Of a DNA stretch of 64,000 nucleotides, positions 18,301 to 28,969 are shown piece after piece (the stretch's first letter is position 1; every line of letters begins with the position of its first letter). The notes beneath the pieces are model-generated. The model did not search any database and was not told the DNA's origin. It saw only the letters and a program-made list of their open reading frames with translations. The DNA comes from Halichondria panicea (Eukaryota; Porifera; Demospongiae; Suberitida; Halichondriidae): NCBI RefSeq assembly GCF_963675165.1, contig NC_087386.1, positions 980,931 through 1,044,930 of the forward strand, read 5' to 3'. The position numbers were made by a program, and so were the translations under genes.

Positions 18301-19780
18301 CACGACTTCATAGTAAGGGCTATTCCTTCTTTTATAGCATTTATTTGTTTAGTGATAGTGGTTGCGTTGCTTAGTCGACCTTTTAGAGCCATATTCTCTT
18401 TACTTTTTAGAATATTCAACATTAAAAGTGATCAATTTCACCATTTCTATGTACAGCACATTGTATGGCAGCCAAGACAGGTAATGAGCATGCTGATTAT
18501 AAAATAATCCTTTGTAGTTTTAGCCACGCCCTATAACGCGGAGTGTTTCACGCACAAATTTTCGTTTCTAATCCATGCCTCAACACATTCAGAATATGTT
18601 CCATTCTGAGATGATAGTGAGTTGGTGGTACCTGAGTCGCTGGTACTTGAGTCGCTTATTTTATGTTGTCTAGCAGCCGTATGAGGAGAGTTCACTTGGT
18701 TTTGTGGGATTCTAGCTTTTTCCTATGCAAAAGGTAATAGTTGAGACATGCAATGCAGCAGGTAATGGAACAAAATGTGTACATCAAATCAATACAAATA
18801 CTTAAAATCTACATAATAGTCAGACACTGTTTTGGAGGTGTGTATGGCAGCCCAAAGGCACTGCAAAACAGTGCGCATGCGGAAACCTTGCCCTCGAGGC
18901 TTGACTACAATACAACAACTTGACAACGGGATACTAGGTAAGTTGCAGGTATACTAAGTCCCATAGTATACCTGCTCTGAGGCATTTTTCCCATGTACTT
19001 CCCATGTAGATCTTATCAACTAGTGTAAAAGATCTCACGCACATGGATAGGCCCTGGCAAATTATGCTCTTTTTCTGCCTATGCTTTTGAGCACTGCCCC
19101 AAATTCAGCCTATTATGCTTGTCAGAAGAACCCATTATGCTGGCATAATTGGGGCATATTAGGTGAATTTGATCAGTTTTGTGCAAATCCAATTATGGTC
19201 CTCTGCCACTGCTGAACATGTTTAAACCTACGTCTAGAAGCTATGTTGAATCTTCAGTTTTGTTACAAACGTTACAACAAGAGATAATTTTTGGTTACTA
19301 TAAGTACTGCTGAAAATATTTTATTGACGTCATGGAAAATGCTAACTTTTAGCTGGTTGGAGCTTACCAGCTCTACAGCATATTGATAGAAGCGCTTTTT
19401 AACAAGGAATCCAATGATATATGAAACTTTGAAGTATGACAAATTTATGACAACTTTATGAAGGTCAAACTCAACACAAATAGACTTTAAATTAATGGCT
19501 GCAAGTCAGCAGAGCCTTGCAGCTCTCTTCTCACTCTTGCAGATACCAATAGCTAGCGTTCTAGTGCAGAGCTAACTATTAAGTAGAGAAGCAACACTCG
19601 GTGAACAAGTTTTGCTACGGACTCTTCTGAAAAGGCTGCAATGGCATTCCAAGTAAGCAAAACTAGGCATAACTCGAAAACGAAGCTTTATTTTGCAAAT
19701 CCACAAATAGCAAGCCAAGAAAACATGACTAGAAGCCTATAGAAACTATTACTTGCACTTCATTGATCCTTGAGCGCGTG

Positions 19781-19820
<40 letters not shown>

Positions 19821-20583
19821 ACCGTATACCTTGCTTGCGCATGCGCACCGAGGCATAATTTGCCAGGGCCTACCTGTGAATGATCGTGTAGATCATTGTA
19901 TTGGACAGGGGAGGTGAACATCACTTCAGAATCAGAATCAGAATCAGAATCAGAATCTGACACGTGCGTATTCTGTTTTGGTTCAGACAACACTTTATAA
20001 AGGGAAAAAATAATTGGTTAAACAAAAAATGAAGTGTTATAACAGATAAGATATAGTTACACTCATGCTGTCACCTTCAGTTTCCTCTTGCTCCGCCTCT
20101 ATGTAAGCATACGTACAATTGTCTCCTTGATAAAACACTGGGGGTAACCTGTTTGGCAGTGGTACTGGTCTGATTGGTGTTCGCATCCAGATTTCTACAT
20201 GTACATTACCACTCTCGAGATGTTGTGAGACAATCAAATATAAGAAACTCACTTTCACTCTTGCCGTCATCTTCTGATTCTGCTAACTGAGCATTCCAAG
20301 CGTTCAGCTCGGCCTTACTGTGAGCATATGTACAGTGGTTCCCACGAGAACACGACTTACAACAGATAAACTTCTTCCCCGGGGGTATCTTCTTCGGCAG
20401 TGGTCTAATTCTTTCCAGCATCCCATCACTGATTGCTACATGTACATGCTCTAACATGGTGGGTGTGTGGGTCTGTGAGCACTTTGTGGTGAGGAGATTG
20501 ATGTTCTTGGGGTTGGCTTCAAGACAAACTTTACAGACAAAACCATAGAAAGGTTCTAATCTCCTAGCCTCGCTCCTAGCCAT
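15331..20583 (-). CDS. Unit C: CCCH-type finger and PERK-type kinase, no helicase
   Basis: Start ATG at 20583 ([20 protein letters not shown]). Exon 1 (20253-20583) carries the Cys-rich module and a finger whose first Cys spacing is shortened ([17 protein letters not shown]). A second, degenerate finger exon (about 20055-20215) has Tyr where the His should be. Ser-rich linker exons follow at about 19875-19993, 18580-18725, 17770-17872 and 17340-17457. The kinase follows directly: [11 protein letters not shown] and YALKIIRL (16985-17110), [16 protein letters not shown] (16690-16860), [17 protein letters not shown] (about 16213-16420), [11 protein letters not shown] and [12 protein letters not shown] (16000-16150), [13 protein letters not shown] (15690-15890), and the final exon with stop at 15331. 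No helicase exon is recognised anywhere between 17.5 and 20.6 kb. Catalytic residues are present. Linker exon borders are approximate. Confidence 0.75.
17503..17745. repeat. Short inverted-repeat element, copy 3 (unit C intron)
   Basis: Starts TACCGTATAGCGTGAAATTT and ends with TTTCCCGCTATACGGTA, the reverse complement of the family tip. It is 243 bp and lies between two unit C linker exons. Confidence 0.7.
17884..18550. mobile_element. 667-bp element with 18-bp perfect terminal inverted repeats
   Basis: Left end TGAAACACTCCGCGTTAT (17884-17901) and its exact reverse complement at 18533-18550. It lies in an intron of unit C. A 100-codon plus-strand frame inside (18205-18507) is hydrophobic in part but not recognisable. 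Target-site duplication not obvious. Probably a non-autonomous DNA transposon. Confidence 0.7.
19049..19871. mobile_element. 823-bp element with AGGCCCTGGCAAATTATG termini
   Basis: Left end AGGCCCTGGCAAATTATGC at 19049. The right end is the near-exact reverse complement, GGCATAATTTGCCAGGGCCT, ending at 19871. It includes a short CA-dinucleotide run near 19788-19812. No transposase frame is seen, so it is likely non-autonomous. It lies in the unit C linker region. Confidence 0.65.
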
Positions 20584-20653
20584 CTTGTACTGGCCACAGA
20601 GAGATCTACCACTGCACTTGCACTCAAACAAGGCCCAGTGCGGCATGTGCGGC

Positions 20654-20733
20654 CTGGAATCTAGTCTCATGAATCAGCCGCCGTTTTTTTTCCAAAAGAA
20701 CGGCGGCTGATTCATGAGACTACCTGGAATCTA
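20654..20733. repeat. Perfect 24-bp hairpin flanked by direct repeats, upstream of unit C
   Basis: Arms at 20662-20685 and 20699-20722 are exact reverse complements (core TCATGAATCAGCCGCCG) around a 13-base loop. The word CCTGGAATCTAG occurs on both sides (about 20653-20664 and 20723-20734), as if a foldback sequence had inserted and duplicated its target. It lies about 80 bp upstream of the unit C start codon. Confidence 0.75.
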
Positions 20734-20734
20734 G

Positions 20735-21234
20735 GCTAATCAAACACACGCGGCTAGACATTACGTACAGTACAGAGGTCTAGGACAAACCTGATCTATC
20801 CACTTGACGATCATTGCCAAGTAGTCTACACTTTCATGAACATTTTCATGATTTTTCTACTATAAGCTTTCATAGCTGACGTCAGTAAATCATCCATTAC
20901 AGCATAGATACACTAGTATCTATGATTACAGTATCTAGCTCCTGGTATCATCTATGGCACTTTGAAGAAACCACTGCACCACAAACACGCTGGAAATCGA
21001 GACTACACTTGAACGCACCTGTACATGTACGTATAATTATAGTACCAACAAGACAAGATGAGAGTTTTGGAACAGAGAAATCAGAGATTGCAAACACAGC
21101 TAGTGCACAAAAGAATATTACTATAAAAAAAAGATAAATATAATTGTAATGTTAGCACACACCAGTACCTGAAAAACTACAGGGAGAGAGAGAGAGAGGG
21201 GGGGGGGAGTGGAGGGTATGACAGTGAACAATAA
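20735..21234 (+). pseudogene. Intergenic gap with fragment of the coiled-coil gene (copy 3)
   Basis: About 21058-21115 encodes EQRNQRLQTQLVHKR on the plus strand, matching the NQGLQTQLTK start of the copy at 14368-15001. The rest of that gene is missing. A GA-rich, G-rich run is at 21181-21210. Otherwise nothing recognised between unit C and the 3' end of unit B. Confidence 0.45.
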
Positions 21235-21446
21235 CTACAACCTAGGAATGTAGTCATCTATGGACACTTCTATCAAAAGGTTCTGAAAAAACTCGTTCTC
21301 AGCTAAATTGTGACATGTTGGTCTCTCAGCAGGATCTGTTGCAAGTAATAACTTCACAACTTTCGTCACATTCGGAAAGATATCCTCAAAATTAGAAGGG
21401 AATTCCAGATTGCGCAAAGCTGATAGCACCTGTACAGTCTGTACAG

Positions 21447-21491
<45 letters not shown>

Positions 21492-21504
21492 TGTGTGTGT
21501 GTGT

Positions 21505-21537
<33 letters not shown>

Positions 21538-23140
21538 ATGTGTGGGTACATATGCATGCAGTGGGGATGAGTGTGAGAGTTTAGTTAAGGGGTGTGTATA
21601 GTGGGGGAGTTTCACAAAACGTCTGACTAAGGATGGAGATCGATGACAGCTGTACCTGGTTTCTGGTCTCCATGATATAGTGAAGTTCAAACAAGATGAT
21701 GCCCAGAGCAAACACATCTGACTTCTCATCATACTTTTCTCCTTTACGCTGTTCTGGGCTCATGTACAGAAGAGTTCCAGCCTGCATACTGCCTTTAGAG
21801 TAGCTATCTGCCGAGTCGTGTTTGGTAGTGTCTACACCTGTGGGGGCTGAATACCAAATAGAAGTTCAAAGGGTTAGGGTTAGGGTACATCATAAAGTGT
21901 ATTGACTTGTGCTCTAGGTATTAAAAATGTGGTTGATTTACGAACCTCCAAGTGGCATGGCCACCGTTCTTGCCAGACCAAAATCTCCAATTTTTAAACG
22001 CCCCTCACCACGAGAAAAAAAAATGTTAGACGGCTTTAGGTCTCGATGTACAAAGCTCTCCCCATGAATGTACACCAGTGCTTCCAGGATCTGTACAGCA
22101 ACGACATTATAATAAGAAAACTACTACTACATGTAAGTACCCTAACCTGTTTGAAGAAGCTCATAACTTGACTCTTAGCTCGGCTCTTCTCCTCACAGTT
22201 CTTGCCGAGCCAGGTGTGTAATGTGTCCCTCTGACATAGCTCTGTCTGAATAAACAGGCAAATTGGAGGATCAAGTGGAGGGGCAGGTTCGATCTTAGCA
22301 GTTTCTAACGTAGCAGCAGATTCTATTTCTAATATCTCGAACTGAGGGCGGCCAGATTGAGAGTCGACACTACTATCACTGTGAAATTATTATTATTAAC
22401 ATACATTTTTTTAAACAATTGTACGTAGTGTAAATTACCGAAACGAGACTACTGAGGTCAGTCCAAAAGCACCTTGCGAGAAGTCAGCGGAGACAACATG
22501 TGTGCTGGTGGAGGTATTTGTTGTATGAGGAGAGCTGGAAGTTGTGGATGTAGACCCCCTTGCAGTCGTTACTGGGATCAGTGCTGTTGGCCTGAAGAAG
22601 AGGTGGTACATATAATAAACTGTAATACTGTATGACTTCGCAAAAATAAAATTGCTATACTTGTACGTGTATGGCATCACGATCTTTGCTAGAACGCAAA
22701 CATTTTCTACTAATAATATAGTTACATGCAGGCAGACATCTTAGAGCATAACTATGAGATACTCACAATGAATCAGTACTCTTTAGCATAGACCAGAACT
22801 CCGTCTCTGCCCATTCATACGGAGCTCTCTCTTTCCATGAATTGTAGTAACGTACGATGTTGGGGTGGCTCAGCTTAGCCAGGGTGGTAGCTTCTTTCAC
22901 CACCTTGTCTTGCTTCTTAGGGCTGTAAGGTAGCAAGAACGGGTCAAAAGACATCCATAGACACATTCAATTCTATGCTGTAATTTTTGGCTACAATAAC
23001 TATTTGTTTACTTCACTCACATTTCAGAGAGCTTGATTATCTTCAGTGCATAATCCATCTCGTCCACCTTGTGTTTCACATGAAACACCACACCAAAGCC
23101 TCCCTTGCCAATCCGATCTTTTCTCTCATATTCATTCCAT
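21235..23140 (-). other. PERK-type kinase domain of unit B
   Basis: Exons: 23021-23140 ([24 protein letters not shown]), 22767-22922 ([24 protein letters not shown]), about 22440-22590 (Ser/Thr-rich insert), about 22148-22379 ([17 protein letters not shown]), 21948-22091 ([27 protein letters not shown]), 21657-21840 ([29 protein letters not shown]) and 21235-21430 ([15 protein letters not shown]). The long GT microsatellite at 21448-21537 lies in the last intron. All catalytic residues expected of an active Ser/Thr kinase are present. Confidence 0.8.
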
Positions 23141-26100
23141 CTACTGGTAGAAGACTGATATACATAATTATCACTACGCAACACAACTAAAAAAATTTGA
23201 TGCCAAGTTAACTCAGTCAGCTGTAATACTAATTATAAACTCTACGCTTGCTCACCTGCTAGCAGACATTGCTCTAGTACCACTGACGACACTCTAAAGA
23301 GGATATTTATACATTAAATACAGCCAATAGTTCAGTGACATAGTGTGTTCACCTGTGTACTTAATGAAGATGGAGAATGTTGAATAACATCACCTGCATG
23401 AAACAATAATCTCACTTACAAGACAGCACACATGACTACAAGGATTTTCCAATTGTTGATTAAATTGTGTTAGAGGAGCTCACCTTGTGGAGGAGGTGGC
23501 TGCAGTGGAAAGTCACTTTCATTGTTCATACCATCAGCATCGTTACTTGTACCATCGGGGACAGCTTCATCGTCAAGTGTATCGTCAAGTTCATCCTCAA
23601 GTGCATCCTCAAGCAGCAACCGAATAACTTTCTCTTTCCTTTTGGTCACGTTCAAAGATAAGGGGATAATGAAAGTATCGTTCTCGAGGCATCTCTTGAG
23701 AAAGTTGCTCCAAACTTCCCCTTTCTTTCCGTATTTCTCAATCATAGTTTTCTCTGTCTTGAGTAGTAGGAAGGGGTTGCCAATAGCAACTACGAGCGAT
23801 AGGGCTCGACTAACAGCTGTGTTAAAGATGTGAGGATCGCAGAAGCTTTTGGTGGGATTTCGAGATGAAGCATCAGAGTTGGTCTGCTCACAAGTGCTAA
23901 GGAACAGAGCTCGGAACTCCCTACCTGTAAGCATCAAAAAAGGAAGTAATTTGTGTACACTTGCACATAGACATAATTATGTATAGAGGCAACTCCAAGT
24001 AATCCAAAATTTGAGTTAAATAACAATATACTATCACAATCACCTTCCATGTCATACGTGGGTAGTCTCTGTACAGTCTTCAGTTTTCCAGACAATCTCT
24101 TCTTAGGAATCAACTGGTTGATCATCGTTAGCTACAGAGAATCAGTATATGCAAGCATCGAGACAGATGAAGACACTTCACACATTACATTAAATACACA
24201 GTCTATTTGAGGAGAGCATGCATGTATACACATACCTGTGATCTTGATGTACTCATGATACAGGTCTGAGACATGACCCTATCCTGAGCACCCCAGCTAG
24301 TAGTGGGCCAACTCTTAGCAATGGCAAACTTGTTGACCTCATCCAGCAGGATTTCTGCCTCGACCTTATTTACATTGTCGTCAACCTGTATTACAGGCTG
24401 GTCTACATCTTTGTTGGAGCACAAAAACACCAGGGGGTAGGGGTACAGGGGGTGTAAGGATGGGGGGTCAGGATTAATTACAATCAGGGGGGGCTTGTAA
24501 AACAAGGACGAGGGGAGCTCAAAGATGGCTGGGTGAGATCGATAGTTGGTTATAAGTGTGGAGATGTAGAATTCTTGTTGGAGACGCTTGTATGATGAGT
24601 GTAGTCGCTCTAGTAACGAAGTGGCAAGACCACCCGATGATGGGACCTCTCCAAACACAAGCATTGCTGGACCAATCTGTAAGAGGGAGAGCAGAATGGA
24701 GATATCAAAAATGCAGTACCTAAAAATCATTGAGTTTACAGAATTTAGCTCCAATAGGCACAGGTCTCAAGTTCACTACTCGTACTGCATGACACCCACC
24801 CACCATACCTGATGCTGATCTCCAGCGATCACAATCTTGGTTGTATCAGGATGAGCCAGAGAGAGGGGGGCAATAGCCTCAGGCTCCCGCATCTGGGCCC
24901 CCTCATCAATCAGAATATGAGTGAAGAATCGATCACCAAGATCTCTAACCAGCTCACGTACCATCATGCATGTTGACATCACAAGATAATTTTGTTGAAC
25001 ATCAAGAAATCTTTGAACTGTTTTGTAGTCTTCTGTACCGATACGTTTGAAGCCACGATCCCTCAAAATAATCACTTCAACATCATCCTCTTTGCCAGTC
25101 ATAACATTTTGATAGTGGTCATAGAATTTATCCACCGACTCTCGCTGTTGAGTGCTCACTAGAATACGAGCAGGTTGGTGTTTGATGCGAGCTTCAGCAA
25201 AGAAGCAGCTGGCAGCCATTGCTAGAAGACGCGTCTTCCCAGAACCAGACGGCCCCACAATTATATTAGGTGGACCTCGGGGGGAGCAGGTTAGAATGGA
25301 TTCTAATGCAGCAAGCTGATCAGGAGAACAGAGGCTATCAAAAGGCTTAAGAGGATCGATTCCAATATCAACTGGCTCTGGGATGAACGAATGAATTTTA
25401 GTAGGTACAATTTTCTGGATAATAGGTGCTGCTTTTGTTACACAAGACTTGAGATTTTGGAAATACGAATGCTTTAACATGAACTTCACGACAACGCTTA
25501 TTCGTGTAAGATTCCTGCTTCCCGCTGCTGGAAACCCATGTTGTAATTTCTGCTCCTCTTGGGCTTCAAAGCCAATATACAGCTTCTCCTCAGCATGGCT
25601 GTAGTTGTCTCGAAGGATATCAGCTTTACAGATATTCACCTGGCCGAGGTTGAGGACATAAATCGAGCCTTGGCTGGCTTGTGTTGCATATGCAACTTGG
25701 TCTCCGCTGATGTTTTCCAGGTAGCCATAGCGACGATATTGATCATCGGGCGGTCGTCTCAGAGCTGGTGGTTTAGTCCCGTCCTGGTAGAGAAACAGAT
25801 CATACTCTCCATTACATCTGTAGGAGTGGCCAAACAATGACAATGTGTATGACAATTATGTGTATGACAATTATGTATTAAAACGGAACACTTTTCAACT
25901 TACTTTTCTTTAAGCACTCTAATTTGCTCCTTTTCCTCCAGCTTGAGTAGTTCAGTGAACTTGCTCTTATAGTTATCCGCAGATAGGGGGGCGTGTACTA
26001 CGTCTGAAATTCGAACACCCTGAGGCTCACTGGCTGGAGAATGTAGGTGAGGCTGGACATACTTGGGGTTGGGGGGTGACGACATTTGGGGCTTACTACC

Positions 26101-27502
26101 AGAATGAGCAACCTGTCGAAAAATTATGAGGAATGTACTAATACCAGTCCTGAGCAAACGAAAAAAACGAGCATACACCTAGGTACTCAGTGATGTGCCC
26201 AGAATTTTCAAGTGGTGGCTATAATTTTCCTATGTAGATAGGCCTGGCCAGGAGTAAATTTTTGTAGCGCTGGTTTTTTGGGTCAAAAAGTGGTTAGTAT
26301 ACACACACCACCGACCATGCAGTGTGGGCACATCCCTGCCATTATTATACATGCGTGCAGGATCCACTGTAATGGTCATGGGGGGTGGGACTCACAGGAG
26401 GGGGTCGAGGCGGTACTTGTTGAGGAAAACCAGTAGCAGGCCTGTTTTTGATATTGTGGGATGGAGACACACGTATTTGTCGCTGAGCTTCAACAGCTCT
26501 TTGTTGCTGAATTGGTTGATTGTGCGTTATAAATTGTGACTGATGCAAATATTATCGTACCTTAGGAGTTGATACTTTACGCTCTTGTTGATAGTCACCA
26601 CCCACTGATTCAGAATGAGTTGAGCTTTCAGAATGCGACCGACTCTCACTCCTGGAACGTGGATAACCTCTCCCTTGAGACTGCTGCTGTGGGCTGACTT
26701 GGCGCCTGAAACGGGGGGGTGGTTTCTTTGGCCACGTGGCTTGTGCGGGCGATGAGCCGGAAACAGCAGAAGTTGGTGTGTTGACAACTACATATGAAAA
26801 GGGGTTATCAGCAGTACATGTACACCTGATAAAACTCAGGGTTTCATCCAATGGGAGGGGGGGGGGGGGGGCAGAGGTTAAGTGCTTAACTCAACTACAA
26901 ACAGTTTAATTTTCCAATTATCTGCGACTACACATTTTTTGCGATTTTACTCTCATTCCCAAAAATAGCAGAAATTAATACCTGTGAAAATATATCACCT
27001 TATCAGCAAAATTAATAAGCAGAAATTCAATTTGCTTTTGGGAAGGATCGTGATGTCCTCCTACAAGGTCTTTGTGATTATATTTTGCCAAGCCGTTAGC
27101 ACTCACAAAGTTCAATGCTCGCAAATAATACGTACATCTACATGTATATAACTCACTTCCAATCTTGCTGCCACTTAACTGGGCATTCCAAGCCTTCTGC
27201 TCTGCCTTGCCGTGTGCATACGTACACTTGTCCCCTCGATAACACGATCCGTCCGCATTCTTACATAAGACAAACCCTTTCCCTGGGGGTGACTTCTTTG
27301 GCAATGGTCTGATTTTTTCCAGCATATCCTCATCATTGACTGCTACATGAATTAGATCTTTTACCGTGGAGGATTTGTGAGATGGTGAGCACTGGCACTG
27401 TGTGTTCAGGAGTTTTGTGTTCTTGGGGTAGTCTTCAAAACAATCCTTACAGACCAAACCATAGAAAGGCAAAGGTGCTTGTTTTGATCTTCTACGAGCC
27501 AT
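21235..27502 (-). CDS. Unit B: CCCH finger / HELZ-type helicase / PERK-type kinase
   Basis: Start ATG at 27502. Exon 1 (27157-27502) holds the Cys-rich module and a CCCH finger ([18 protein letters not shown]). An RS-rich linker exon is at 26561-26787, and an exon ending in the KFTELLKL motif at 25904-26112. A Pro-rich exon at 26396-26539, homologous to part of unit A exon 2, lies only about 21 bp from the previous one, so its use is uncertain. Helicase exons: 24809-25817 ([24 protein letters not shown]), 24236-24676 ([12 protein letters not shown]), 24044-24131, and 23484-23924 ([28 protein letters not shown]). Linker exons at 23353-23393 and 23256-23293 lead to a kinase spanning 21235-23140. 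It keeps GKGGFGVV, the beta-3 Lys in [19 protein letters not shown] and YMSPEQ. Looks intact; expected cytoplasmic, with no signal peptide or membrane segment seen. Confidence 0.85.
21448..21537. repeat. GT-dinucleotide microsatellite
   Basis: About 90 bp of nearly pure GT with a few GGGTGT interruptions, in the last intron of unit B. A shorter GT tract sits at the same place in unit C (about 15544-15556), so the tract predates their duplication and has expanded here. Confidence 0.9.
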
Positions 27503-28161
27503 GATCGATCTAATGCCGCCTTTAGTTTTGTGGCTCTGCTGGCACAGCAGAAAGTATCCAGCTGCGCTGGCACTTAGAGTGGTAAGGGTATTCCCGATCA
27601 GACCCTCCCCCGCTCCTGGATCTAAACAAAAATGTGGGTGGAGCTGGTCATTATTGCATCTCGGTAAATTTCATCTGTAATTCAAGTTGGGTGAAAACAC
27701 TACAGATCCCTTTACAAAGATTATGACATGGGGCTAAAATAAAAGGAGAACATCAACACAAAATACACAAACCAGTAGCAAAAAATAATTAATAGGTTGT
27801 TAAGTTTTTACACAGTCTTGTAGAATCACCAAAAATTACATAAATTAATGTAAAAGAAGCTGAAATATAATGTGAAAGCTGGGGAGAACACACGATCGAT
27901 CATAGCTATACACACCAACATTTGAACAAAAACTACACTACATTGAAATGAAGAAGCAACACTGCATGTGCATGAACATGTGTTTAAGTGCATTTAAGAT
28001 CTTCTATGGAATGAGTGTGACGACGCTGCAGTAGTAGTCAATTCTTAACCTGCATGACAAAAGTAAAATTAATGACCAAAGGGGTTATGCTGTGAATTGA
28101 TGGCCAATAGTGAAACTATTTTTTGTCGGTTTTTTCAATACAGTCACTTAATTAACGTATA
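27503..28161. promoter_or_regulatory. Upstream region of unit B
   Basis: No gene recognised. A diverged form of the shared upstream block (GGGGGAGGGTCTGATCGGGA, then AATACCCTTACC, on the minus strand) lies at about 27580-27612, some 80-110 bp before the unit B start. Confidence 0.4.
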
Positions 28162-28583
28162 CAGTAGACTCTCGCTATTCTGGCTCTCTGAAATGCGGCC
28201 ACCTCGATATACCGGCCATTTGGTTTGGCACGGAATGCTAGCTATATGTTTTCTGCACAAAACTCGACCTGAAGTACGGCCACCTCGCTATTCCGTTTAC
28301 CGGCCAGTGCTGTCTGTCCCAAACAAGGTTTTCAATGTAATTTTATACGTATATTACGGTCGCATATGACGTTTTGGGTGTGGTTTAGCAAATAAAATTG
28401 AATTACACTTAAATAGAGAACAGAATGATTCATTATCCTACATTATCCTCGAGACAAGAACCGCAAAAGTAGTCATTAGATTCGAGGTAATTTAAGCCAC
28501 GGCTATTTCCTGAGCTGCAGCCACCTCGCTATTCCGGCCAAGCTGCAGGTCCCAAGGGTGACCGGATTAACGAGAGTCTACTG
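28162..28583. mobile_element. 422-bp pogo/Tigger-like inverted-repeat element with TA target duplication
   Basis: Left tip CAGTAGACTCTCGCTATTC and right tip GAATTAACGAGAGTCTACTG-like are inverted copies, flanked by TA on both sides (28160-28161 and 28584-28585). Internal CCGG-containing words (CACCTCGCTATTCCGGCC) recur. CAGT-starting termini with TA target sites are typical of pogo/Tigger-group Tc1/mariner elements. No transposase is seen. Confidence 0.65.
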
Positions 28584-28969
28584 TATTAAACTACTGTATA
28601 GCGTGACTGTATATTTCGAGGGTATAAAACGGTTTTTGCTGATCATGCAAGCATGTACCGCAAACATTTTTTACTTAATATTGCATGCATGCACTGCAGA
28701 AAGGCTACTATTTCGCGAAAATTAAATCTGCAAAGACCTTTTCTAACAGTCATTCCCAAAAGTTTCCTACAAATAATTATATCCGTATATATGCACAACT
28801 GCACCTTCAAATATTGGTATGGAGGTTTGTACTGTGTTGTAGGAGAGTCATCCTTTGCAGGGAACTTCTGCTTTGGTTGAAACGAGGCTTTTAAGACCGC
28901 TGCACAGACATGGACAAAATATAGAGCAGCTGATCATACAAGAATTTGAATGGCCAAATAAAAGACAGC

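Noticed and set aside
21870-21888. Telomere-like GGGTTAGGGTTAGGG
   Set aside because: Only two to three repeats in an intron; too short to mean an interstitial telomere.
26396-26539. Pro/Gln-rich segment of unit B as an additional certain exon
   Set aside because: It is homologous to unit A exon 2, but only about 21 bp separates it from the neighbouring exon, too short for an intron, so it is left as uncertain.
28653-28894. Overlapping plus-strand frames near 28.7 kb
   Set aside because: They lie in a partial inverted-repeat element of the TACCGTAT family and show no protein similarity.
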